This document shows positions 28,620 to 37,720 of a stretch of DNA of 64,000 nucleotides, one piece after another (positions within the stretch are counted from its first letter, which is position 1; each line of letters begins with the position of its first letter). A program made the position numbers and the translations under genes. The stretch covers positions 992,001-1,056,000 of the forward strand of contig OZ244119.1 of assembly GCA_965215755.1 (NCBI GenBank), written 5' to 3'. This stretch comes from Tectiglobus sp965215755 (GTDB lineage: Bacteria; Pseudomonadota; Alphaproteobacteria; Rhizobiales; Hyphomicrobiaceae). The notes under the pieces are model-generated. The model was not told where the DNA came from. It worked only from the letters and a program-made list of their open reading frames with translations, and did no database searches.

Positions 28620-29654
28620 CTATAGCGACGCGTGGCGCTCTTGGTACTTGGTTGGAACAATACAACCGTCGAGTTGGCTGAGGATCTCAGCTTTCGTGGT
28701 CAAGTTGGAGAGAAAAATGAGCGAGAGGAAAGATGTGTGTGTTGTCATCGGGTTTGTCGCTGAGCTGCCTGAAGAGACGCTCGTCTCCAGATTTTGTCCC
28801 TGCCGGATCTCAACCCGACTGCCGATCGCCTGAACGAGGCGCGGCGTGTCCGGCTGGTCAGCAAATCGAACCCATCCTTTGCATCTTGGGACAGCATTGG
28901 ACATGCGCTCCAGCGCTTGAACCAAAAGCCTCTGATCGACGATGTGATCCGGATACCAGGTCGTGGTTGCAAAGTGACCTGAAGCGGCCTCCTCGTCGTC
29001 CATTGAGTTCAGTGACTGATGACCACGACCTGGGCCTTCAAGTAAATACTCCATAGCAGAATGGAGTTCAGAATCGACTATAAGGGGTGCGTTCGGGGCT
29101 AAATGACGAAGCCAGGTCATAGTCTCCGAGACCGCAGTCCCCTCTGTCAGATCTACCTTTGAAACGATGAGAACATCACCCGACGTAATCTGCCGCACCA
29201 CGGTTGTGCCGACGTAACGGTCTTGCGCAAGACTGCGAATTGCAATGGCATCGACGACAACCACGATGCCGTCAAGGCGTAGATCAGGCCAGCCTTGAGC
29301 ATGCATCGCAATTTTTGCCGGATCGGCAACACCGCTTGCTTCAATGATGATCTGCTCAATGTCGGGATCTGGTGATTCACTGGCAATTGCCAGCACATCG
29401 CGCAGGGCACTGGTTAAGTCCCCAGCGATTGAACAGCAAATGCATCCATTTGTCAGGCTCATCGTGCGCCCCTGATGTTCGCGTATGAGCGATGCGTCGA
29501 CGTTGATCTCTCCAAAATCATTCACCAGAATAGCGAGCCGACGATCTGTTTTGGCAGTTAGAAGCTTATTAATCAGAGTTGTTTTTCCAGCGCCAAGATA
29601 ACCGCTCAGGACAGTCACTGGGGTTGGTGGCAATGTGTTTGATCCACTGGTCAT
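28620..29654 (-). CDS. G3E-family GTPase (CobW-like), second copy
   Basis: A 344-residue COG0523 GTPase, somewhat longer than its sister at 26 kb. Walker A SGYLGAGKTTLIN, the metal motif GCICC, IVSKVDLTE in place of the NKxD box, and a C-terminal CobW domain ending in Leu/Ser-rich sequence are present. Its ATG overlaps the upstream amidohydrolase stop as ATGA, so it is translationally coupled to that gene. The IVSKVD substitution (S for N) may lower guanine selectivity. It probably supplies metal to one or both amidohydrolases. Confidence 0.9.
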   Translation of the reverse strand: MTSGSNTLPPTPVTVLSGYLGAGKTTLINKLLTAKTDRRLAILVNDFGEINVDASLIREHQGRTMSLTNGCICCSIAGDLTSALRDVLAIASESPDPDIEQIIIEASGVADPAKIAMHAQGWPDLRLDGIVVVVDAIAIRSLAQDRYVGTTVVRQITSGDVLIVSKVDLTEGTAVSETMTWLRHLAPNAPLIVDSELHSAMEYLLEGPGRGHQSLNSMDDEEAASGHFATTTWYPDHIVDQRLLVQALERMSNAVPRCKGWVRFADQPDTPRLVQAIGSRVEIRQGQNLETSVSSGSSATNPMTTHTSFLSLIFLSNLTTKAEILSQLDGCIVPTKYQERHASL

Positions 29655-31294
29655 AGTGGTGCTGGTCGGCCTTCGAAGACCGTCCCCCAGATTGGAATAT
29701 CCTTGAGTTTCTCGGGCACGGTCTCGTAAGGGTCGCTACCGAGAATGGTGAAATCCGCCCGCTTGCCGGCGCGGATGCTACCGATCTCGTGCTCCATGCC
29801 GAGCACGTAGGCGGCGTCAATGGTAATTGCACGCATGGCCTGATCAATCGTCAGCCGTTCCTCAGGCGCCAGCGTCTGACCTGACTCGGATAAACGGTTG
29901 ACCGCAACCCACGCAGAATTGAGTGGCTGCGCCGGCGCCATAGTGAAATCTGAATGGAGTGCGGTTGTTACGTTGTGACGAGCGAGTGTGCCAAGGCGCG
30001 CCATTTGCGACGCACGTTCAAACCCGATCGAATGCTTCCAATAAGCGTCCCCCAGCTCGTGGACGTAGTAGATATTTGCAGAAACAAGTGCGCCGAGATC
30101 TGCTATCCGTCTGACCTGCTCCGGAGTCGAGACTCCAAAATGCTCGATGGTGAAACGGTGATTGAAACGTGGGCGTTCAAACTGCAGCTTTTCGAGAACA
30201 TCAAGTGCCAGCTCTACTCCGAGATCGCCGGTGCAGTGCACGTGAATGCGGAAACCTGCATGCCAAAATGCACGTGCTAAACTCTCTACAACTTCCGGTG
30301 GTGTCAACCATTCACCGTGATGCCCATCGATGAAGCCCGGCCCCTGTAACTGCATCAGCTCAGCGAAGAAGCCGCCATCGGTAAACAGTTTGACACCATT
30401 TCCGAATTGCAGGCGATGTGTTCCTCTGGAGGCAAGGGCCTTGACGCGAGCAACTTGGCTTTCGGCATCGCTAGAACTCTCGCCACGTTCTATGGCACGC
30501 GGCACCATTTGCACGCGGAAAGGTGTATCGTCGGTTTCCATTACCGAGAGTATTTCGCTCCATTCCCGATCGAGGTCGTTGAGCGGGAATGCCATATCGG
30601 CGATTGTCGTATGGCCGCCGGCATGTATAGCTTTTTTTGTTAGTTCAAGGCCATGCCGAAATCGCTCGGGAGCATAGAGATAGTCTCGCATCCCGGCCAT
30701 TGCGACTGACAGTCCTGTTTCAAAGAAGCGCCCGCTTTCCGGATCCACCTGCGGATGCCTTGTGAGAGCATCGCGATCCAGCTTCATCCAATCCATAGCT
30801 GCATCATTCATGATGATCTCGTGAAACGAACGCTGCCACACAACTACCGGTCGGGTTGCAGAAATGCCGTTGAGGGTTTCGCGCGTCAACTCTCCGTGCC
30901 AGATCTTGTGATAACCCCACGTGACGAGTGGTGCGGAGGGATCATCCAACGCCTCTTCTGCAACCTTGAGCTGATCGAGATAGGCATTGTGTCCGGTAAC
31001 TGCGGGGGCAGTTCTATCGGGTAATTGCCATTCCACCGCGGTGATGAAATGGCATGGTAGAAGCACTGCCGCGAGTGCGGGATGTAGGTGCGGATCAATG
31101 AAACCCGGCATCATGACGAGATCCTGAAAGGTTTCGTCAATACGATGATCAAAAGCTTCTAACCATGGGGTTAGCGTCTCGAGCGTCCCGACTTCAATGA
31201 TCTGTCCATCACGAACGGCGACCGCCTGTGCTTCCGGCAGTGACGGGTTCATCGTTCTGATCTTACGGGCAGTGAAGACTGTAATCTCTGACAC
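29651..31294 (-). CDS. YtcJ-like metal-dependent amidohydrolase, second copy
   Basis: A 547-residue paralogue of the amidohydrolase at 27-28.6 kb, and the promoter-proximal gene of this operon. Metal-site motifs are PGFIDPHLHPAL, HVHCTGDLGVEL, TIEHFGV and HSDFTMAPAQPL; the ending DYVLG-like AAYVLGMEHEIGSIRAGKRADFTILGSDP is standard. The two enzymes have similar length but clearly different sequences, so the duplication is old or they arrived separately. It is divergent from the peptide transporter, sharing a 198-base upstream region. A cyclic amide or amino-derivative substrate delivered by that transporter is an inference. Confidence 0.9.
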   Translation of the reverse strand: MSEITVFTARKIRTMNPSLPEAQAVAVRDGQIIEVGTLETLTPWLEAFDHRIDETFQDLVMMPGFIDPHLHPALAAVLLPCHFITAVEWQLPDRTAPAVTGHNAYLDQLKVAEEALDDPSAPLVTWGYHKIWHGELTRETLNGISATRPVVVWQRSFHEIIMNDAAMDWMKLDRDALTRHPQVDPESGRFFETGLSVAMAGMRDYLYAPERFRHGLELTKKAIHAGGHTTIADMAFPLNDLDREWSEILSVMETDDTPFRVQMVPRAIERGESSSDAESQVARVKALASRGTHRLQFGNGVKLFTDGGFFAELMQLQGPGFIDGHHGEWLTPPEVVESLARAFWHAGFRIHVHCTGDLGVELALDVLEKLQFERPRFNHRFTIEHFGVSTPEQVRRIADLGALVSANIYYVHELGDAYWKHSIGFERASQMARLGTLARHNVTTALHSDFTMAPAQPLNSAWVAVNRLSESGQTLAPEERLTIDQAMRAITIDAAYVLGMEHEIGSIRAGKRADFTILGSDPYETVPEKLKDIPIWGTVFEGRPAPL

Positions 31295-31492
31295 GGGCGT
31301 CCCTTCTAGAGCGTAAGACTAACTTGTTTGTCACTGCATGCCATTGCCGGCACGCGCCATTTGATTGAGAAAAACCATTTGCATTTTTGAGTGTCGTGGA
31401 CGACGCTTCAAGAGTTTTCTGGACGTGTGCTTTGGTAGAATCGGATCGCTCGATTGATTTGCCGTCAGTACTCCAATCAAAGGGTAAGATGT

Positions 31493-33097
31493 ATGATAGG
31501 CTTGTTCCGTTCAATTGGAAGACTAACTGCGGTTGCTGCAATCGCAGTGACAGGTTCGACATCCATCATAGCTGGAGAGCCGGGCAAGCCCGGTGGAACC
31601 CTGACTATGGTGACAACCCAAGTTCCGCGACACTTCAATCCGGCGGTTCAGTCCGGCATTGCCACAATGGCACCAGGCGCGCAGATCTTCGCCATGCTGG
31701 TTCGGGCCGATGCAGACTGGAACATCAAGCCGTATCTGGCTGAGAGTTGGGAAACAGCGGCAGACGGTTTGAGCGTTACGTTCAAGTTGAGAAAGGATGC
31801 CACGTTCCACGATGGCAAGCCGGTCACGTCAAAGGATGTGGCATTCTCCATCAAAGTGCAAAAGGCCAACCATCCATTTAAGACCTCGCTTGGCGCAGTA
31901 GATAGTGTTGAGACGCCTGATGCCCACACAGCTGTTGTCAAGCTCAAGCATCCTCATCCGGCGTTGTTGCTGGCGATGTCTACGTCGATCTTGCCGATCA
32001 TTCCGGAGCATATTTATGGCGATGGGCAGAACGCGAAGACACATCCACGTAACGCTACCAATGTCGTTGGCTCAGGCCCCTTTCTTCTGAAAGAATACAA
32101 GAAGGGCCAGTACATCATTCTTGAGAAGAACCCGAATTTCTTTATCAAGGGCCGCCCGTATCTAGACAAGATCGTGGTCAACATCGTCCGCGATGCCGCG
32201 AGTCGAATCATCTCGATGGAACGTGGACAGGCGCACATGTTTCCCTTCATATCCACGGTGTCGGATATCAAGCGGTTGCAAAAGTCAAAGCATCTCGTCG
32301 TAACAGATGACGGTTATGAGGGCATTGGGCCGAACACCTGGTTGGCGTTCAATACGAAGAAGAAGCCACTGGATGATGTCCGTGTCCGCCGTGCAATCGC
32401 ATATGCGACCGACCGGACCTTCATTGTAAAAGCACTTCATCGAGGCGTTTCAACGCCATCGACAGGACCTATTGTGCCAGGATCACCGTTCTATACAAAA
32501 GACGTTGAGACCTATGACCTTAACCTCGCCAAAGCCAAGGCGCTTCTGGATGAGGCTGGCTACAAGCCCGACAGCAATGGTGTTCGGCTGAAAATTCAAG
32601 TCGATTATCTTCCGGCTGTTCAGGACGTGCAGCAGCGTATTGCGGAATATTTGCGACCGCAGCTCAAGAAGATCGGCATCGAGGTCACAATTCGCAATGC
32701 ACCGGACTTTCCGACCTGGGCGAAACGGATTTCGAATTGGGATTTCGACATGACGATGGATTTGCCCTTTAATTGGGGAGATCCCGTCATCGGTGTACAC
32801 CGCACCTATTTGTGCAACAACATCAAGAAGGGTGTGATCTGGTCGAATACGCAACAGTACTGCAATCCGGAAGTCGACAAGTTGCTGGAGGCGGCAGGCA
32901 AGGAAACGGATGAAGCAAAGCGCCGTGCGCTTTATGTGAAGTTTCAGAAAATCGTAGCTGCAGATTTACCAGTCTACTGGCTGACGGTGCTGCCCTACCA
33001 CACAGCCTATCATAAAGATCTGGGCAACCCGCCGAGAACAATTTGGAGCTGGGTTGCGCCTCTCGATGAACTCTATTGGAAAAAGCAGCCGAAATGA
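31493..33097 (+). CDS. Dipeptide/oligopeptide-type ABC transporter substrate-binding protein
   Basis: A 534-residue family 5 extracellular solute-binding protein (SBP_bac_5). An N-terminal signal sequence (LTAVAAIAVTGSTSIIAG) precedes GKPGGTLTMVT; conserved blocks are PYLAESWETAADGLSVTFKLR, FHDGKPVTSKDVAFS, VGSGPFLLKEYKKGQY and RRAIAYATDR. There is no lipobox cysteine, so it is a soluble periplasmic protein. ATG 31493 follows AGGGTAAG at good spacing. It opens a five-gene transporter operon. Such proteins bind peptides but also nickel chelates, opines or drugs, so the ligand is open. Confidence 0.93.
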   Translation: MIGLFRSIGRLTAVAAIAVTGSTSIIAGEPGKPGGTLTMVTTQVPRHFNPAVQSGIATMAPGAQIFAMLVRADADWNIKPYLAESWETAADGLSVTFKLRKDATFHDGKPVTSKDVAFSIKVQKANHPFKTSLGAVDSVETPDAHTAVVKLKHPHPALLLAMSTSILPIIPEHIYGDGQNAKTHPRNATNVVGSGPFLLKEYKKGQYIILEKNPNFFIKGRPYLDKIVVNIVRDAASRIISMERGQAHMFPFISTVSDIKRLQKSKHLVVTDDGYEGIGPNTWLAFNTKKKPLDDVRVRRAIAYATDRTFIVKALHRGVSTPSTGPIVPGSPFYTKDVETYDLNLAKAKALLDEAGYKPDSNGVRLKIQVDYLPAVQDVQQRIAEYLRPQLKKIGIEVTIRNAPDFPTWAKRISNWDFDMTMDLPFNWGDPVIGVHRTYLCNNIKKGVIWSNTQQYCNPEVDKLLEAAGKETDEAKRRALYVKFQKIVAADLPVYWLTVLPYHTAYHKDLGNPPRTIWSWVAPLDELYWKKQPK

Positions 33098-33209
33098 TTG
33101 CGGTCTTTACGACGACAATCATCTTGATCTGACCCGGGTCGCAAAGTGGTGCTGTAGGCAGTGCTCCGCGATCCGGTCCCTTACAATCGAATGCGATCTG
33201 TGAGCACCA

Positions 33210-34193
33210 ATGGGTTTCCTTTTTTCTTTCTTCAAGCGGATTGGGTACGCTCTTGCACTGCTGACCGCAGTGCTGGTGTTCAACTTTACACTTCTTCATC
33301 TTGCGCCAGGTGACCCTGCCGATGTGATTGCTGGGGAGATGGGTGGCGCCACATCCGAGATGATGGCGAAGATCCGTAAGGACTACGGATTAGATCTGCC
33401 ATTCCACGAGCAACTATGGCGCTACATCGGCGGTGTCGCGCAGGGGAACCTGGGGTATTCTATCTATTTTGACCGCCCCGTTACGGAATTGATCCTCGAA
33501 CGCCTTGGCCCGACGATCCTGCTCGTTGTTACTTCACTCATGCTCGCGCTGGTGCTTGGCACGATCCTGGGCGTTGTCGCAGCCCGGCGACCAGATGGCT
33601 GGCTTAGTCACACTATCACGGTGCTTGCGCTGCTCGGCTATGCTCTTCCCGTTTTCTGGACCGGGATCATGCTGGTCATATTGTTCGCCTCCATACTCCC
33701 ATGGTTTCCGGTATCAGGTATGTCGACTATCGCGAGCGGCTCAACGGGGCTCACTCTTGCGCTCGACGTGATGCATCATATGGTTCTGCCAGTCGTTACC
33801 TTGTCGACGATCTACCTGGCGTTCTATAGCCGCCTTGCGCGCGCGAGTATGCTGGATGTGCTCGGTGCTGACTACGTTCGAACGGCTCGCGCCAAAGGGT
33901 TGAGCGAGACGATCGTCGTATTCAAGCACGCACTGCGCAACGCAGTTCTTCCAGTCATCACATTTGCTGGCCTACAGTTTAGCGGCTTATTCTCGGGCGC
34001 AGTGCTCGTGGAAACGGTGTTCAGCTGGCCCGGTCTGGGAACTCTGGCTTTTGATTCTATTTTGAGGCGGGACTCGCCTACGTTATTGGGCATCCTGTTC
34101 TTTTCAGCGCTGATCGTCATCGTCGCTAATCTTATTACGGACCTCATCTACCGCCTTGTCGACCCAAGAATTAGAGCAGGGCTTGAGGTATGA
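33210..34193 (+). CDS. dppB: Dipeptide-type ABC transporter permease (DppB-like)
   Basis: A 327-residue inner-membrane permease with the family-specific N-terminal FNFTLLHLAPGDPADVIAGEMGG, several hydrophobic helices, and the EAA loop DYVRTARAKGLSETIVVFKHALRNAVLPVIT. Length is normal. It starts 112 bases after the binding protein and ends with an ATGA overlap into the second permease, so the two subunits are made in equal amounts. No lone regulatory feature is visible. Confidence 0.94.
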   Translation: MGFLFSFFKRIGYALALLTAVLVFNFTLLHLAPGDPADVIAGEMGGATSEMMAKIRKDYGLDLPFHEQLWRYIGGVAQGNLGYSIYFDRPVTELILERLGPTILLVVTSLMLALVLGTILGVVAARRPDGWLSHTITVLALLGYALPVFWTGIMLVILFASILPWFPVSGMSTIASGSTGLTLALDVMHHMVLPVVTLSTIYLAFYSRLARASMLDVLGADYVRTARAKGLSETIVVFKHALRNAVLPVITFAGLQFSGLFSGAVLVETVFSWPGLGTLAFDSILRRDSPTLLGILFFSALIVIVANLITDLIYRLVDPRIRAGLEV

Positions 34194-35089
34194 CTGACGC
34201 TTCCAAGCCAGATAACAATACAGACGAAGCACCCATCGTCGTGGTGGTCGAACACCCGTTCGCAGAAGCCTGGCGCATGTATCGTCGTAATGCAGCAGCG
34301 CTCGCGGGTCTTGTGACGTTACTTGCGATCATAGTGGTTAGCATCTTTGGGCCGATGGTCTATCAGGTCGACCCGTTTGAAATTGTCTGGGCACCATTGG
34401 CGCCGCCGGGCGATGGTGGTTTTCTATTAGGAACTGATCAACAGGGCCGCGATCTGGTTGCCTGTCTCATTTACGGTAGTCGGGCCACTCTCCTGGTTGG
34501 CGCTTCGGCGGCAAGTCTCACCATTTTTATCGGCCTGTTTGTCGGTGCGCTCGCGGGTTATTACAGAGGCTGGGTCGAAGAGATCCTTATGCGCATCACC
34601 GAATTTTTCCAGGTCTTGCCGCCGCTCCTGTTGGCGATGGTAGTCGTGATGCTGTTTTCACCTTCACTCGTGACCATTGCGATCGCTATTGGAATCGTGT
34701 CCTGGCCCAACACGGCTCGTCTGGCGCGTGCCGAATTCCTACGTATCCGAGAGTTGGATTACGTGAAATCAGAACGAGCGATTGGAGCCAAGAATGCCCG
34801 TATTATCTGGCAGGTCATTCTACCCAATGCAGCGCCACCCTTAATCGTCAGTGCGGCGTTGTCGGTAGGCGTTGCGATCCTGTTCGAGGCTGGCCTGAGC
34901 TTCCTCGGTCTTTCAGATCCCAACGTCATGAGCTGGGGGTATCTCATAGGCGTCAATCGTCCACACATTCTTGAGGCCTGGTGGCCGGTGACATTTCCAG
35001 GACTTGCAATCTTCGTCACGGTACTTGCGGTGAGTCTGATCGGTGATGGTCTCAATGATGCCTTTAACCCAAAGCTGAGACAGCGATGA
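34190..35089 (+). CDS. dppC: Dipeptide-type ABC transporter permease (DppC-like)
   Basis: A 299-residue inner-membrane permease. Its cytoplasmic N-terminus and first TM (LAGLVTLLAIIVVSIFGPMVY), the GTDQQGRDLVACLIYGSRATL block that marks the DppC branch, and the EAA loop DYVKSERAIGAKNARIIWQVILPN are present. Start and stop codons overlap the flanking genes by four bases each (ATGA), indicating coupled translation through the permease and ATPase genes. Confidence 0.94.
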   Translation: MTDASKPDNNTDEAPIVVVVEHPFAEAWRMYRRNAAALAGLVTLLAIIVVSIFGPMVYQVDPFEIVWAPLAPPGDGGFLLGTDQQGRDLVACLIYGSRATLLVGASAASLTIFIGLFVGALAGYYRGWVEEILMRITEFFQVLPPLLLAMVVVMLFSPSLVTIAIAIGIVSWPNTARLARAEFLRIRELDYVKSERAIGAKNARIIWQVILPNAAPPLIVSAALSVGVAILFEAGLSFLGLSDPNVMSWGYLIGVNRPHILEAWWPVTFPGLAIFVTVLAVSLIGDGLNDAFNPKLRQR

Positions 35090-36093
35090 GCGATAGCGAT
35101 CCAACATTGAGTGTTGATGGGCTTTGCGTCGAGTTCAAGATGCGCGATGGCTCGGTATCTCGTGTGATCGATAGTCTCAACTTAGAGCTGCACGAAGGTC
35201 AAACACTGGGTATCGTAGGTGAATCCGGTTGCGGCAAAAGCATGACGGCACTCGCCATCATGGGGCTTGTTCCGTCACCACCGGGCCGCATCGCAGCTGG
35301 TGAAATCCGGTTGGCAGACGAAGATCTGATCGCTGCTAGTGAGACGCGCCTGCGCGAAGTGCGTGGCAATGAGATCTCCATGATTTTTCAGGAGCCGATG
35401 ACGTCGCTCAATCCCGTCTACACGGTTGGGGAGCAAATCGCTGAGGCCGTCCGGCTGCACGACGGACTTGCCCGACGTGCCGCCCGCGAACGGGCGATCG
35501 AAATGCTGCGGGCAGTGGCAATTCCGGCGCCAGAGCAAAGAGTTGATGAATTTCCGCATCAATTGTCTGGCGGGATGCGCCAGCGCGTCATGATCGCAAT
35601 GGCGCTTGCCTGTCGGCCGAAAGTCCTCATCGCTGACGAACCGACAACCGCACTGGATGTAACAGTCCAGGCGCAAATTTTTGACCTGCTGAAGCAGCTG
35701 CAATCAGAGACCAACACGGCGATCATTCTCATCACGCATGACATGGGTGCAATTGCGGAGATGGCAGATCAGGTTGTCGTCATGTATGCCGGCCGGAAAG
35801 TTGAGGACGCCCCGGTCGACGAAATTCTTTCGGCACCAATGCATCCCTACACGCAAGGACTGATTGCCTGCGTTCCACATCTCCACGCTGAGCCGCCGAT
35901 CGAGCGTCAGAAGCTTGCCGAAATTCCTGGTGTCGTGCCGTCAGTGACCGAGCTGAACCGCGGGGGCTGTCCGTTTGCACCGCGGTGTAGCGATGTGATG
36001 GATCATTGTCGCGAAGCGATGCCAGCGCCGTGTTCTGTCGGCGATCGCCACACGGTCTCTTGCTGGCTACGCCAGTCTGGAGCGGATGCATGA
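35086..36093 (+). CDS. dppD: Dipeptide-type ABC transporter ATP-binding protein (DppD-like)
   Basis: A 335-residue ABC ATPase. Walker A GESGCGKSMTALAI, Q-loop MIFQEPMTSLNP, signature LSGGMRQRVMIAMAL, Walker B KVLIADEPTTALD and the H-loop ILITHDMGAIAE are intact. The C-terminal oligopeptide-type extension contains GGCPFAPRCSDVMDHC, a cysteine cluster seen in this branch that can hold an iron-sulfur centre. It pairs with the following ATPase to power the transporter. Translation is coupled to both neighbours by ATGA overlaps. Confidence 0.94.
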   Translation: MSDSDPTLSVDGLCVEFKMRDGSVSRVIDSLNLELHEGQTLGIVGESGCGKSMTALAIMGLVPSPPGRIAAGEIRLADEDLIAASETRLREVRGNEISMIFQEPMTSLNPVYTVGEQIAEAVRLHDGLARRAARERAIEMLRAVAIPAPEQRVDEFPHQLSGGMRQRVMIAMALACRPKVLIADEPTTALDVTVQAQIFDLLKQLQSETNTAIILITHDMGAIAEMADQVVVMYAGRKVEDAPVDEILSAPMHPYTQGLIACVPHLHAEPPIERQKLAEIPGVVPSVTELNRGGCPFAPRCSDVMDHCREAMPAPCSVGDRHTVSCWLRQSGADA

Positions 36094-37103
36094 GTGAGGC
36101 TGGCACTGACATTGTCATCGACGTTCAAGACCTTAAGGTGCATTTTGGGCGGGCACGCAGCAGCCCATTCGCGGCGGCTTCCAAAGTCCACGCTGTTGAT
36201 GGCATCTCATTCCAAGTCCGGCGTGGAACGACCTTCGGTTTGGTGGGTGAATCAGGGTCCGGCAAGACCACGACTGCACTCGCAATGATGCGACTGGCAC
36301 CAGTGACGGCTGGACATGTCTGGCTCGAAGGAATGGACATGGCGGCGCTGGAAGGTGAGGCGCTTCGTGCTGCCCGTAGGCACGTCCAGATTATATTCCA
36401 AGATCCCTATGCTTCGCTCAACCCGCGAGTTCGGGCCGGTCAGATCGTGCGTGCACCGCTCGATCTCCTGGATGTTGGTTCGCCTGCCGAACGCGATGAA
36501 CGCGTCGATGAGTTGTTTCGTCTGGTTGGCCTCAGGCCGGAACAGCAGGCACTATTCCCGCATCAGTTTTCAGGTGGTCAACGTCAACGTATCGGCATCG
36601 CACGAGCCCTGGCGACACAGCCGGATGTGATCGTCTGTGACGAACCCGTGTCTGCGCTCGACGTTGCCATCCAGGCCCAGATCCTGAATTTGTTGCGGCG
36701 CCTGCAGCAGGATTTCGGCATAACCTATGTCTTCATCTCGCATGATCTGGGTGTTGTGCAACATATGTGTGACGATATTGGCGTTCTGTATCTTGGACAG
36801 ATCGTTGAACAGGCCGATAGGCTGTCACTCTTCAGGCGTCCGCGGCACCCATATACATGGGCACTGCTCTCTGCTGTTCCTTCGGCTGATCCGGGCATGC
36901 GTGCAAAAGCAAATCGCATTCGCCTGAGCGGCGATCCGCCCAGTCCGATTGATCCGCCACCTGGCTGTCGGTTCGCATCAAGATGCCCATTCGCCGTCGA
37001 CCGCTGCACGTCAGAAACGCCGGAATTAAGAACGCTTGATGAGAGACATGCAGTTCGTTGTCACCTGGTTGGAGATGACGGCGTACCTCCGCATGAGAAG
37101 TAA
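36090..37103 (+). CDS. dppF: Dipeptide-type ABC transporter ATP-binding protein (DppF-like)
   Basis: A 337-residue ABC ATPase, last gene of the transporter operon. Walker A GESGSGKTTTALAM, IIFQDPYASLNPRV, signature FSGGQRQRIGIARAL, Walker B DVIVCDEPVSALD and YVFISHDLGVVQH are all intact, with a GCRFASRCPFAVDRC cysteine cluster at the C-terminus. The ATG at 36090 overlaps the previous stop (ATGA); the open frame upstream to 36006 lies inside that gene. Just downstream the intact metabolic region ends and mobile remnants begin. Confidence 0.94.
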   Translation: MSEAGTDIVIDVQDLKVHFGRARSSPFAAASKVHAVDGISFQVRRGTTFGLVGESGSGKTTTALAMMRLAPVTAGHVWLEGMDMAALEGEALRAARRHVQIIFQDPYASLNPRVRAGQIVRAPLDLLDVGSPAERDERVDELFRLVGLRPEQQALFPHQFSGGQRQRIGIARALATQPDVIVCDEPVSALDVAIQAQILNLLRRLQQDFGITYVFISHDLGVVQHMCDDIGVLYLGQIVEQADRLSLFRRPRHPYTWALLSAVPSADPGMRAKANRIRLSGDPPSPIDPPPGCRFASRCPFAVDRCTSETPELRTLDERHAVRCHLVGDDGVPPHEK

Positions 37104-37198
37104 CGCTGGGCTTCTCTATCTATTGCGCAGAGCAAGACCCTTGTCCTAGCCCCCCTAAAACTGCGCCTTCAATTTTGCGGCTCACTAAGGAGCAATTG

Positions 37199-37318
37199 AT
37201 GGTCCGGAAGTGTTACTCCGGCGATGACGTCTTGCGTTTGCTGGGCGAGATTGAGCTGCATGTGGCATCAGGTCAGGACGATGGACGGCATGTCGGAATT
37301 CCTGACGTTCGCGCTTGA
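37199..37318 (+). pseudogene. Truncated IS3-family transposase OrfA remnant
   Basis: A 39-codon frame starting at ATG 37199, with AAGGAG six bases upstream, encodes MVRKCYSGDDVLRLLGEIEL and then a GIPDV segment. This matches the first part of the helix-turn-helix OrfA protein of IS3-family elements (pattern KRYSDEDVLKLLREIE followed by CRxxGIxD). It stops before the rest of the helix-turn-helix and no OrfB follows, so it is an IS scar rather than a working gene. The match is from memory of the family, not from a search. Confidence 0.6.
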
Positions 37319-37448
37319 TATGTGGCCGGTGATTGCTCTGGTGATCGCGGCCTACTTCGCGGCCCGGATCGTCGGGAATGGCAACCGGATCAGGTTGTTC
37401 CGGGCGCAGGATCAGAACGAAGGCCGGCATTTGGAGGCTGGGTCATGA
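37290..37448 (+). CDS. Small predicted membrane protein, possibly 5'-truncated
   Basis: A 52-residue frame with one hydrophobic helix (MWPVIALVIAAYFAARIV) followed by a basic and acidic tail. Its first ten codons overlap the IS3 remnant in another frame, so the original gene may have begun at ATG 37320 or lost its start when the IS inserted. The stop overlaps the next start as ATGATGA-type spacing, suggesting it belongs with the coiled-coil and lipoprotein genes that follow. A holin-like role is possible given those neighbours but unproven. Confidence 0.4.
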   Translation: MSEFLTFALDMWPVIALVIAAYFAARIVGNGNRIRLFRAQDQNEGRHLEAGS

Positions 37449-37720
37449 TGAGCTTCTTGAGCGGCACGGGGGCGCTGATCTTCGGTCAACGGTTTGCCCA
37501 ATACGCGATGGTCGGTCTTTTGACTGTCGCGGTCGTCATTTGGTGGCGCACGGAGCGCTACTTCGAGCGCGAAGCGCAGCGCCAGATCGGACGCATGGAG
37601 GAACAGCAGGATGCACAACAGGTGGCGGAACAGCGGCAGGACCTGGCCGACAAGGCTCGTACTGCTGCTCGCACTGACAACAAGCGGCTGCGGGCCGACC
37701 CAATGGTTCGGCCAGACTGA
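37445..37720 (+). CDS. Phage-like inner-membrane spanin (Rz-type) candidate
   Basis: A 91-residue protein with one N-terminal TM helix (YAMVGLLTVAVVIWW) followed by a charged, glutamine-rich predicted coiled coil (EREAQRQIGRMEEQQDAQQVAEQRQDL). Short size, N-terminal anchor and periplasmic coiled coil are the plan of phage i-spanins. A lipoprotein gene starts inside it in another frame at 37611, the nested arrangement typical of Rz/Rz1 pairs. Spanins join inner and outer membranes during phage lysis. No direct homologue could be checked, and no other phage genes flank it. Confidence 0.5.
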   Translation: MMSFLSGTGALIFGQRFAQYAMVGLLTVAVVIWWRTERYFEREAQRQIGRMEEQQDAQQVAEQRQDLADKARTAARTDNKRLRADPMVRPD

